Position numbers and translations under genes: made by a program. From Pseudomonadota bacterium (GTDB lineage Bacteria; Myxococcota_A; Polyangia; Polyangiales; Ga0077539), in NCBI GenBank assembly GCA_023428035.1, contig JAEYZO010000680.1, positions 1-5,117 on the forward strand: a DNA stretch of 5,117 bases. The letters are read 5' to 3'. Below, piece by piece: positions 1 through 5,117 of this stretch (the first letter of the stretch is position 1; the number at the start of each line of letters is the position of its first letter). Under the pieces are notes generated by a model. It searched no databases. It was not told the DNA's origin and saw only the letters and a list, made by a program, of their open reading frames with translations.

Positions 1-116
1 CGACGCGGTGGTCCCACGGCGAGCGGGCGGGGGCGCGCCCCGTGGCGGCGGTACCGCGGCGCGTCACAGCGCGGCGTTGACCGCGCGTCGGGTTCTACGG
101 CACACGTCGCCGCGCG
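1..116. other. Upstream non-coding or unresolved edge
   Basis: No gene can be defended here. The frame of the first gene is closed by TGA at 78-80, and no alternative start codon lies between that stop and the ATG at 117, so the gene cannot extend further left. One + frame is open from the edge to 80 (about 25 codons, mostly G/C-ending). Another is open to a TGA at 118-120 that would overlap the next ATG, but about a quarter of its codons end in A/T, unlike the real genes. Either could be the tail of an upstream gene; neither is recognisable. Short palindromes (30-41, 48-57) are expected at this base composition. I see no clear -35/-10 promoter. Confidence 0.5.
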
Positions 117-1922
117 ATGAGCGCCCCTCACGAGAGCAAGGTCGTCACCTTCGTCCCCGTCGCTCCGCCGCCCGCGGGCGAGCGCGCGCGGCGCCCGATG
201 CGCGGCTCCGGGGAGGGCGAGAAGCGCAACCGCTACCACCCGCCGGAGCTGCTCGACAGCCCGTCGCCCGTGGGCTTTCGCGCGCGGGTGAGCCTCCGGC
301 GCGACGAGGCCGTGGCCGCCCTCTCGATGCTCGCGCTGCCGCGCCCCACGCGCTTCGTCCCGGGCCCCGCGGTCCGCGAGGAGGAGCTCTTCGAGGAGTC
401 GAGCCTCGGGGTGCTGGCCTCGAGGCAGTCGACCAACTTCCGCGGGCAGCGCGCGGTCGTCCTGGGTCCCCGCGACGGCGCCACGGCCGCGGCCCTCTTG
501 AGGCGGATCGGTCGCGGCGAGGCCGCGGTGCTCGACGGCGCGAGCCACACCCACGTCGTGCTCGCGCGGCCCTACACCACGCCCTTCACGCAGCTCCTGA
601 CCTTCATCGGGCACCGCCCCGTGGCGAACTTCGTCACCGTGCCGCTGAGGGCCTTTCGCAAGGCCGCGTATCACGTGACCGACATCCCCACGATCGGCTA
701 CCTCACGGAGCTGCACCTGGGCGTGCTCGCCGACGCGATGGAGCGCGCGGCGGTCGTGGCGAGCGGGGGGGCGCGCCGCGCGCAGGTGCTCCTCGAGCCC
801 TACGACCGACCGAAGGACGCCGCCGCGCTCGCGGAGCTCGAGGCCCTGGTGGGGGTGACCCCCGCGGACCGGCGCGCGGGGTGGCGCGTCGCGCTCGTGG
901 CGCAGGTCGGCTACGTCGAGGAGGCTGAGCGCGCGGCCCTCGACGGGGCGTCGGCGCGGCGCGTCGGCGCGGCGTGCCTGGCGATGCGCTCGGAGCGCAT
1001 CCAGCCGGGGGTGAACGCCGAGGAGGGCGCGCCGGAGAACTACCAGAAGCGCCAGGCGATGGACGTGCCCGAGGAGCTCACGGTGATGGCGGGGCGCGCG
1101 GCCTACAACGCCTTCGCGCACTTCCTCGGCGTGCCTCGGGAGCGCGCCAAGGAGCTGCTCCTCCTGGAGCGCATGGACGTGCTCACCCCCGGCGGCAAGG
1201 ACCGCCTGCGCGCCGTTCGCCGCGAGCTCGAGGAGGTGACCGAGCTCCTGCACCGGAGCATCCCGGTGTGGGCCGACCTCGCCACGGGGCGCGCCCTCTC
1301 GCGCGGCGTCGCGCGGGGCAAGAAGGCCTTCGCGCTCGCGGGGCAGCGCATCTACCTCGGGGGGCTCTCGCGCCGAGAGGTGGAGCGCGAGGGCAAGACC
1401 TTCGCCCACGCCGTGCGCGCCTTCGGCGCCGCGGCGGCGAGGAGCGCGTTCGTGGTCGAGGTGGTGGGCTCGACGGAGATCCCCGACGGGTGCGACCTGC
1501 TCGCGGGCGTGTGCCTCATGGCCGGGCCCGTGAACCAGAACGACATCGGCAAGACCTTCTTCGGCATGAAGGACCTGCTCTCCCACGTCTACCCCGACCG
1601 CGACCCCACCTCGCTGCTGGTGTGGACGCTCAAGGCCAAGACCGTCGCCGACCCCATCGGCAACGAGGAGCAGCTCCTCAACCGCGCGCGCCGCGGGGCG
1701 CTCGTCGACCTGCGCGCGGGGCCTCACGAGCTCGTGGGCGTGCGCGTCGGGGGGCGGGTGAAGCCCCTGCGCCGCGAGGGGGAGCGCGTGAGCCAGGAGC
1801 GGGCCTTCGGCGACGTCGGCAACTTCGCGACCTTCGACGACGGCCGCGAGATCACGGGCAACCGAGGCGCGCCCTGGCCCGCCGAGCTCCGCCGCGTCGC
1901 GGTGTGGGGGGCGGAGTCGTGA
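117..1922 (+). CDS. Protein of unknown function, 601 aa, coupled to MaoC-type hydratase
   Basis: I do not recognise this protein. It is a long open frame with strongly G/C-biased third positions from the ATG onward. ATG 117 is the first possible start after the in-frame TGA at 78-80, although no clear Shine-Dalgarno site precedes it. Residues 1-50 are Pro/Arg/Gly-rich and probably disordered. The rest looks like a soluble globular protein: no signal peptide, no membrane segment, only three cysteines (287, 459, 466). Distinctive stretches are the segment near 183-200 (AYHVTDIPTIGYLTELHLG), an Arg/Glu-rich helical stretch at about 340-380, and a C-terminal half with GSTEIPDGCD (451-460), AGPVNQNDIGKTFFGMKDLL (469-488) and DPIGNEEQLLNRARRGALVD (512-531). 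These look conserved-core-like, but I can match them to no family. Its stop overlaps the next start (GTGA), so it is probably made together with the hydratase; a role in acyl-CoA or lipid metabolism is a guess from context only. Confidence 0.85.
   Translation: MSAPHESKVVTFVPVAPPPAGERARRPMRGSGEGEKRNRYHPPELLDSPSPVGFRARVSLRRDEAVAALSMLALPRPTRFVPGPAVREEELFEESSLGVLASRQSTNFRGQRAVVLGPRDGATAAALLRRIGRGEAAVLDGASHTHVVLARPYTTPFTQLLTFIGHRPVANFVTVPLRAFRKAAYHVTDIPTIGYLTELHLGVLADAMERAAVVASGGARRAQVLLEPYDRPKDAAALAELEALVGVTPADRRAGWRVALVAQVGYVEEAERAALDGASARRVGAACLAMRSERIQPGVNAEEGAPENYQKRQAMDVPEELTVMAGRAAYNAFAHFLGVPRERAKELLLLERMDVLTPGGKDRLRAVRRELEEVTELLHRSIPVWADLATGRALSRGVARGKKAFALAGQRIYLGGLSRREVEREGKTFAHAVRAFGAAAARSAFVVEVVGSTEIPDGCDLLAGVCLMAGPVNQNDIGKTFFGMKDLLSHVYPDRDPTSLLVWTLKAKTVADPIGNEEQLLNRARRGALVDLRAGPHELVGVRVGGRVKPLRREGERVSQERAFGDVGNFATFDDGREITGNRGAPWPAELRRVAVWGAES
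1919..1922 (+). promoter_or_regulatory. GTGA stop/start overlap (translational coupling)
   Basis: The bases GTGA hold both the GTG start of the hydratase and the TGA stop of the 601-residue protein. Such 4-base overlaps normally mean re-initiation by the terminating ribosome and near-equal production of the two proteins. A G-rich stretch (1906-1916) just upstream may help position the ribosome. Confidence 0.75.
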
Positions 1923-2755
1923 GCGCGCTCCGAAGTCACCTCGGGCTCCTCGTGGGGTCGCGGCCCGGGCTGCGCGAGGGCGAGCCGCTGCCTGCGCTCC
2001 GCGTGACGGGCGAGGTCGCGTGGGAGCGCGCGAAGGTCGACGCCTACCGTCGCCTCACGGGGGCGGTCGGTCGGTCGACCCTGCCGCTGCTCGCGCCGCA
2101 GGTGATGGCCGCGGGGCTGCACCTCGAGCTCTTCGCCGACCGGCGCTTTCCCTTCAAGGCGCTGGGGCTCGTTCACGTCGAGGACGCGGTGGCGTGCGAG
2201 CGCGCGGTGCCCGCGGAGTCATCGCTCTCGCTCGTCGCGTCGGTCGGAAACGCCCGCCCCGGCCCTGGCGGCACGCTCTTCGACCTCACGACCGAGGCCT
2301 CGGACCGCGACGGCCCCGTGGGCACGTGGACGGCGACCATCCTCGCGCGCGGACCCCGCGGCGCGGGTGCTTCGACGGAGAAGAAGCCCGACGCGGCGCT
2401 CGACGGGTCTCTCCGCGCGAGCTCGGTGGCGACCGCGCCGGAGGACATCGGCCGGCGCTACGCGGCGGTGGCGGGCGACCTCAACCCGATCCACCAGCGG
2501 GCGATCCTGGCGAGGGCCTTCGGCTTCCCGCGGGCCATCGCGCACGGGATGTGGACGCTCGCGCGCGCCCTCGCCGAGGCGGGCGACCTCGTGGGCGAGC
2601 ACCCGCGGCGCGTGCACGCCCGCTTCCGCAAGCCGCTGTTCCTCCCTGGCCGCTTCGTGATCGAGGCCCGCGACCGCGGCGACGGGGGCTTCACCGTCGC
2701 GGCCCTCCCGACGAAGGGCGGCACCGCGCACCTCGTCGCCGAGGTCCGCGCGTAG
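1919..2755 (+). CDS. MaoC-family double-hotdog enoyl-CoA hydratase/dehydratase
   Basis: The 278-residue protein fits a fused double-hotdog hydratase of the MaoC/hydratase-2 family. Such enzymes reversibly hydrate trans-2-enoyl-CoA (or enoyl-ACP) to the (R)-3-hydroxyacyl thioester in the cytoplasm. The C-terminal hotdog (about 165-278) carries the family motif AGDLNPIH (185-192), with Asp187 and His192 as the predicted catalytic pair, followed by the helix with A-F-G-F and AHGMWTLARAL (208-218). The N-terminal hotdog (about 22-145) contains FPFKALGLVHVE (77-88), typical of the non-catalytic substrate-binding half, and lacks the Asp/His motif. The start is GTG at 1919, overlapping the TGA of the preceding gene; longer upstream readings of this frame are shadows of that gene. 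GGAG at 1913-1916 is very close to the start, so coupling probably drives initiation. Substrate chain length and pathway (PHA monomer supply, beta-oxidation, polyketide or lipid modification) cannot be read from the sequence. Confidence 0.88.
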   Translation: MSALRSHLGLLVGSRPGLREGEPLPALRVTGEVAWERAKVDAYRRLTGAVGRSTLPLLAPQVMAAGLHLELFADRRFPFKALGLVHVEDAVACERAVPAESSLSLVASVGNARPGPGGTLFDLTTEASDRDGPVGTWTATILARGPRGAGASTEKKPDAALDGSLRASSVATAPEDIGRRYAAVAGDLNPIHQRAILARAFGFPRAIAHGMWTLARALAEAGDLVGEHPRRVHARFRKPLFLPGRFVIEARDRGDGGFTVAALPTKGGTAHLVAEVRA

Positions 2756-2759
2756 CCTC

Positions 2760-3428
2760 TCAGCCCTTCAATCGCACCATCAGGAACCACACCGCGCCCG
2801 CGAGGAGCGCCACCGCGAAGATCGCCGTCGCCGCGGTGAGCCCCGCCGAGGGACCCTTCCTCCGGGCAGGGACGTCCCAGTCGTCGCGCACCGCGGCGTC
2901 GGGCTGCGTGCGTCCGCCGTCGAGCGTGTACGCGTCGGGCGACGGCGGGTCGTCGTCGTTCTCCGGCTCGTCGTCGACCTCGCTCGCGGGCTCCTCACGC
3001 GCGGGCGCCTCGGGCCGCTTCGCCTCTCGCACCAGCCGTCCCAGCATCCTCTGCGCGGCGCCGCGGTTGAACGGCACCAGCAGCGCTGACAGCTCCGCCA
3101 CCATCGCGCTGCGCGTGGCGACCTCTCCCACCTCGACGCGCTCGCGCAGCTCGTCGAGGCCCGTCGGCGGCGGCGTGAGCAGAGAGGTCAGCGTCGCCAC
3201 CACGCCTCGCAGCGCCTCGGGGTCGTCGCCCGCGGGGGAGCACAGCTCGTTGAGGTGCACGAGCCCGTCGGCGTCGACCTCGACCCCCGAGGGGTCGATC
3301 ACCAGGGCGCCCTCGCGCATCGCCTCGACGGCCTGCAGCGCGATGAAGTACGCGCTCTCGGGGGTCAGCGGCGCCCCGCGGCGCTGCAGCGCCTCGGAGA
3401 GCTCGTCGAGCTGTACCTGCACGGACAT
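2760..3428 (-). CDS. C-tail-anchored membrane protein of unknown function, kinase-remnant-like N-terminal domain
   Basis: This is a 222-residue protein of unassigned function. Residues 1-138 are a mostly helical soluble domain. Its layout (helix at 23-38, then ALVIDPSGVEVDADGLVHLNE at 41-61) recalls the helix-E/catalytic-loop region of Ser/Thr kinases, but the HRD and DFG motifs are absent. If related to kinases it is a degenerate, inactive piece; this is inference. Residues 139-172 form an acidic Pro/Glu/Asp-rich linker, and 173-194 a polar stretch ending in ARRKG. Residues 196-218 are one hydrophobic segment followed by RLKG, giving a tail-anchored inner-membrane protein with a cytoplasmic N-terminal domain. 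The ATG at 3428 lies 18 bases after the hisF stop, with a weak GAAGG (3442-3446) 13 bases upstream, so it is probably the last gene of the his transcript. Its stop is 4 bases from the stop of the opposing hydratase gene. Confidence 0.8.
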   Translation of the reverse strand: MSVQVQLDELSEALQRRGAPLTPESAYFIALQAVEAMREGALVIDPSGVEVDADGLVHLNELCSPAGDDPEALRGVVATLTSLLTPPPTGLDELRERVEVGEVATRSAMVAELSALLVPFNRGAAQRMLGRLVREAKRPEAPAREEPASEVDDEPENDDDPPSPDAYTLDGGRTQPDAAVRDDWDVPARRKGPSAGLTAATAIFAVALLAGAVWFLMVRLKG

Positions 3429-3446
3429 CGAGGGATCTTGGCCTTC

Positions 3447-4247
3447 TCAGGCCTCGGCGTGGTCGCGCACCGGGAGGCCCTGCGCCCGAAGGTAGTCCCG
3501 GGCCTGCCGCAAGGTGAAATGTCCGTCGTGAAAGATGGTCGCGGCCAGCGCGGCGTCGGCCCCGCCGCCCCCGCGGGAGATCGGCCGAACGCCCTCGGCG
3601 AGGTGCTCCAGGGTGCCCACCCCGCCCGAGGCGATCACGGGTACGCCCACGGCCTCGACCACCGCGCGCACCAGGTCGAGGTCGTAGCCCGAGCCCGTGC
3701 CGTCGCGGTCCATCGAGGTGAGCAGGATCTCCCCCGCGCCGCGTCGGTCGGCCTCCTCGCACCAGCGCAGGGCGTCGACGCCCGTGTCGGCGCGCCCCCC
3801 GTGGGTGAAGACCGTCCACCCCTTCGCGGGGTCGTCGGGGTCGCGGCGCCGCGCGTCGACCGCCACGACCAGCGCCTGCCGCCCGTAGGCACCCGCGATG
3901 GCGTCGATGAGCGAGGGGTCTCGCACCGCCGCGGAGTTCACCGACACCTTGTCGGCCCCCGCCCGCAGGATCACGTCGACGTCGGCCCGCTCGCGGATGC
4001 CTCCGCCCACGGTGAGCGGCACGAAGACCTGCTCCGCGGTGCGGGCCACCACGTCGAGCAGGATCCCCCGCGCCTCGTGCGTCGCCGTGATGTCGAGGAA
4101 GGTGACCTCGTCGGCGCCGTCGCGGTCGTAGCCGCGCGCGCACTCCACGGGGTCTCCAGCGTCGCGGATGCCCACGAAGCGCACGCCCTTCACCACGCGC
4201 CCGTTCTTCACGTCGAGGCAGGGGATGAGCCTCCGCGCGACGCTCAC
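3447..4247 (-). CDS. hisF: Imidazole glycerol phosphate synthase, cyclase subunit HisF
   Basis: HisF is the (beta/alpha)8-barrel synthase subunit that, using ammonia delivered by HisH, turns PRFAR into imidazole-glycerol phosphate and AICAR (histidine pathway; AICAR returns to purine synthesis). The 266-residue product opens with RRLIPCLDVKNGRVVKG (5-21). Predicted catalytic aspartates are Asp12 and Asp131, matching Asp11 and Asp130 of the Thermotoga enzyme. Phosphate-binding loops are VGGGIR (80-85) and ASGGVG (206-211), with TSMDRDGT at 177-184. Ammonia-gate residues Arg6, Glu47, Lys100 and Glu173 are all present. The family is usually about 250-258 residues; the extra length comes from a longer stretch after Asp131 and an extended loop at about 218-229 (GEGVRPISRGGGG region). 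The start is GTG at 4247, overlapping the hisA stop, with GAGG at 4253-4256 five bases upstream. HisH is not encoded in this window. Confidence 0.97.
   Translation of the reverse strand: MSVARRLIPCLDVKNGRVVKGVRFVGIRDAGDPVECARGYDRDGADEVTFLDITATHEARGILLDVVARTAEQVFVPLTVGGGIRERADVDVILRAGADKVSVNSAAVRDPSLIDAIAGAYGRQALVVAVDARRRDPDDPAKGWTVFTHGGRADTGVDALRWCEEADRRGAGEILLTSMDRDGTGSGYDLDLVRAVVEAVGVPVIASGGVGTLEHLAEGVRPISRGGGGADAALAATIFHDGHFTLRQARDYLRAQGLPVRDHAEA
4244..4247 (-). promoter_or_regulatory. GTGA stop/start overlap between hisA and hisF
   Basis: On the minus strand GTGA contains the GTG start of hisF and the TGA stop of hisA. A GAGGGAG stretch (4250-4256) inside the last hisA codons provides a ribosome-binding site (GAGG five bases from the GTG). 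This supports the GTG start over any later one and predicts coupled synthesis of the two sequential enzymes. It is the same arrangement as at 1919-1922 on the other strand. Confidence 0.8.
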
Positions 4248-4969
4248 GGCTCCCTCACGGCGGCGAGGGCCTCGCCCACGGTGAAGGCGCCCTCGAAGAG
4301 CGCGCGGCCCACCACCGCGGCGCCGATGACCCTCCGCGAGGCGAGGGCGCGGAGGTGGTCGAGGGAGCCCACTCCCCCCGAGGCGATGACCTCGGCGGGG
4401 GCCACCGCGCGCGCGAGCGACTCCGTCGCGTCGACGTTGGGCCCGTCGCCCGTCCCGTCGCGGGAGATGTCGGTGTAGAGGAATCCGCTCGCGCCGCGGG
4501 CCGCGCAGGCGAGGGCGAGGTCGGTGGCGAGGAGCTCGGTGGTGTGGGTCCACCCGCGGGTCGAGACGCGCCCGTCGCGCGCGTCGACGGCGACGATCAA
4601 CGGGAGGATCGCCGAAGCGTAAGTCACGAAGTCAGGGTCGTCCGCGGCGCGGGTGCCGACGACCACGCGGGAGGCGCCGGCGTCTCGCCACGCCGACACC
4701 TGATCGAGGGAGCGCACGCCGCCGCCGACCTGAAGCTCGAGGGCTCCCTTGAAGCGGTCGACGAGGCGGGCGATGAGCTCGGCCTGCGCGGCTCGGCCCT
4801 CGCGGGCGCCGTCGAGGTCGACGACGTGGGCGCGGGTCGCTCCGGCGGAGGCGTAGCCGTCGAGCACGGCCTCGGGCTCCACGGGGTACACGGTGGCCTG
4901 GGCGTAGTCGCCCTGGCGCAGGCGCACCACGCGGCCGCCGAGGAGGTCCATCGCAGGGATGACGATCAT
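4244..4969 (-). CDS. hisA: ProFAR isomerase HisA
   Basis: HisA, 1-(5-phosphoribosyl)-5-[(5-phosphoribosylamino)methylideneamino]imidazole-4-carboxamide isomerase, performs the Amadori rearrangement of ProFAR to PRFAR, the substrate of HisF. The 241-residue product has the usual family length and (beta/alpha)8 half-barrel repeat pattern. It starts MIVIPAMDLLGGRVVRLRQG. Asp8 is the predicted catalytic base and Asp129 (VAVDARDG, 126-133) the acid; Thr166 lies in LYTDISRDGT (164-173). Phosphate loops are VGGGVRS (81-87) and ASGGVG (196-201), and the C-terminus has VVGRALFEGAFTVGEAL (219-235), typical of HisA. The ATG at 4969 is preceded by GAGAGG with suitable spacing. It is the first gene of the visible minus-strand operon and overlaps hisF by 4 bases. 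I see nothing pointing to a PriA-type dual HisA/TrpF enzyme, but that cannot be excluded by eye. Confidence 0.97.
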   Translation of the reverse strand: MIVIPAMDLLGGRVVRLRQGDYAQATVYPVEPEAVLDGYASAGATRAHVVDLDGAREGRAAQAELIARLVDRFKGALELQVGGGVRSLDQVSAWRDAGASRVVVGTRAADDPDFVTYASAILPLIVAVDARDGRVSTRGWTHTTELLATDLALACAARGASGFLYTDISRDGTGDGPNVDATESLARAVAPAEVIASGGVGSLDHLRALASRRVIGAAVVGRALFEGAFTVGEALAAVREP

Positions 4970-4978
4970 CGGAGGGGG

Positions 4979-4985
4979 CCTCTCT
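4979..4985 (-). promoter_or_regulatory. Ribosome-binding site of hisA
   Basis: On the minus strand AGAGAGG lies nine bases before the hisA ATG, a normal Shine-Dalgarno spacing. It supports the ATG at 4969. It partly overlaps the outer end of the first 45-base repeat copy. Confidence 0.6.
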
Positions 4986-5026
4986 GGAGCGACGCTTCAA
5001 TGGCGCGTCGACGTGCAGGCCAGCGC
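4982..5026. repeat. 45-base imperfect direct repeat, copy 1
   Basis: This copy matches 5073-5117 at 37 of 45 positions without gaps; the first 14 bases (CTCTGGAGCGACGC) are identical. Seven of the eight differences are transitions, five of them G here against A in copy 2. The start-to-start distance is 91 bases, not a multiple of three, so it is not an in-frame protein repeat. A short stem (4990-4995 with 5005-5010) is possible here but is broken in copy 2. Confidence 0.75.
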
Positions 5027-5043
5027 GGCGCCCCTGCGCCGCG
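5024..5043. other. GC-rich hairpin upstream of hisA
   Basis: CGCGGCGC (5024-5031) pairs perfectly with GCGCCGCG (5036-5043) around a four-base loop. No T-run follows on either strand, so it is not a standard intrinsic terminator. It could be a leader structure, a terminator of an upstream transcript or chance in very GC-rich DNA. Confidence 0.35.
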
Positions 5044-5072
5044 GGGGTATCCATCGCGTGTGGCGGGCATCG

Positions 5073-5117
5073 CTCTGGAGCGACGCCTCAACAGCACATC
5101 GACGAGCAAGCCAACGC
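5073..5117. repeat. 45-base imperfect direct repeat, copy 2 (reaches window edge)
   Basis: Second copy of the element at 4982-5026, with 37 of 45 positions identical. It ends exactly at the last base of the window, so the true repeat may be longer and more copies may follow. The copies are separated by 46 unrelated bases (5027-5072). Confidence 0.72.

Larger units (their letters stand above)
4970..5117. other. Intergenic region upstream of hisA
   Basis: About 148 bases without a supportable gene. A minus-strand frame is open from the window edge to a TGA at 4966-4968 that would overlap the hisA ATG, but 16 of its 49 codons end in A or T, whereas only one of the first 30 hisA codons does. I therefore read the region as non-coding. 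It contains the hisA ribosome-binding site, a hairpin and two repeat copies. The promoter of the his genes may lie here or further upstream; no clear -10/-35 is visible. Confidence 0.6.

Noticed and set aside
1..60. Palindromes and an inverted repeat (14-19 with 40-45; 30-41; 48-57) as an operator
   Set aside because: Short GC-only symmetries are frequent by chance at this base composition, and no promoter elements accompany them.
8..928. Long + strand open frame overlapping the first gene (306 codons)
   Set aside because: Its translation is an Arg/Ala/Gly-rich low-complexity sequence typical of the wrong frame in GC-rich DNA. The frame starting at 117 has the proper third-position G/C bias and a globular composition.
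2020..3495. + strand open frame of 491 codons bridging the hydratase gene and the minus-strand gene
   Set aside because: It is Arg/Gly-rich in the first half and Ser-rich in the second, as expected from out-of-frame and antisense reading of two real genes.
3255..4478. Long + strand open frame (407 codons) antisense to hisF and hisA
   Set aside because: It lies opposite two unmistakable enzymes and has a His/Arg/Ala-rich composition with no recognisable motif; it is a shadow.
4966..5115. Tail of an upstream minus-strand gene overlapping hisA by ATGA
   Set aside because: The frame is open to the window edge, but a third of its codons end in A/T, its translation is Arg-rich, and it does not resemble the HisH or HisB C-terminus.
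4982..5117. CRISPR array
   Set aside because: Only two copies, 82 percent identical, at a 91-base period; adjacent CRISPR repeats are normally near identical with a period of about 60-75, and no cas gene is visible. Extending the contig would settle it.
4982..5117. Diversity-generating retroelement template/variable repeat pair
   Set aside because: Six of eight differences fall on adenines of copy 2, which recalls adenine mutagenesis. But two differences are C/T, five of the six are simple A/G transitions, and neither copy sits in a variable protein gene. No reverse transcriptase is present.

Overview
The window is about three quarters G+C. Its genes use G or C at almost every third codon position, and they are packed with 4-base overlaps or very short gaps. 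This fits a high-GC bacterium. I favour Myxococcota (Polyangia-like), because the tail-anchored protein at 2760-3428 resembles small kinase-derived proteins of that group. That placement is inference from memory, not a search result.

Layout: positions 1-116 are upstream sequence with no gene I can defend. On the + strand, a 601-residue protein of unknown function (117-1922) overlaps by four bases (GTGA) a 278-residue double-hotdog MaoC-type enoyl-CoA hydratase (1919-2755). These two form a translationally coupled pair. The minus strand carries a second operon, read from right to left: hisA (4969-4244), hisF (4247-3447, again overlapping by GTGA) and a 222-residue C-tail-anchored protein of unknown function (3428-2760). 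The two operons converge, with only 4 bases between their stop codons. Upstream of hisA, 4970-5117 is non-coding. It holds a Shine-Dalgarno-like site, a GC-rich hairpin and two copies of a 45-base imperfect direct repeat, the second running into the window edge.

How the genes work together: HisA isomerises ProFAR to PRFAR. HisF, with the glutaminase subunit HisH (not in this window), converts PRFAR to imidazole-glycerol phosphate and AICAR, so the right half belongs to histidine biosynthesis. Catalytic residues of both enzymes and the four HisF ammonia-gate residues are present. The left half probably concerns acyl-CoA metabolism, judged only from the MaoC-type partner; the large first gene is unassigned. 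I see no mobile element, RNA gene or convincing CRISPR array. The points most worth a second look are the unknown 601-residue protein coupled to the hydratase, the membrane-tethered kinase-like remnant riding with his genes, and the direct repeat before hisA.
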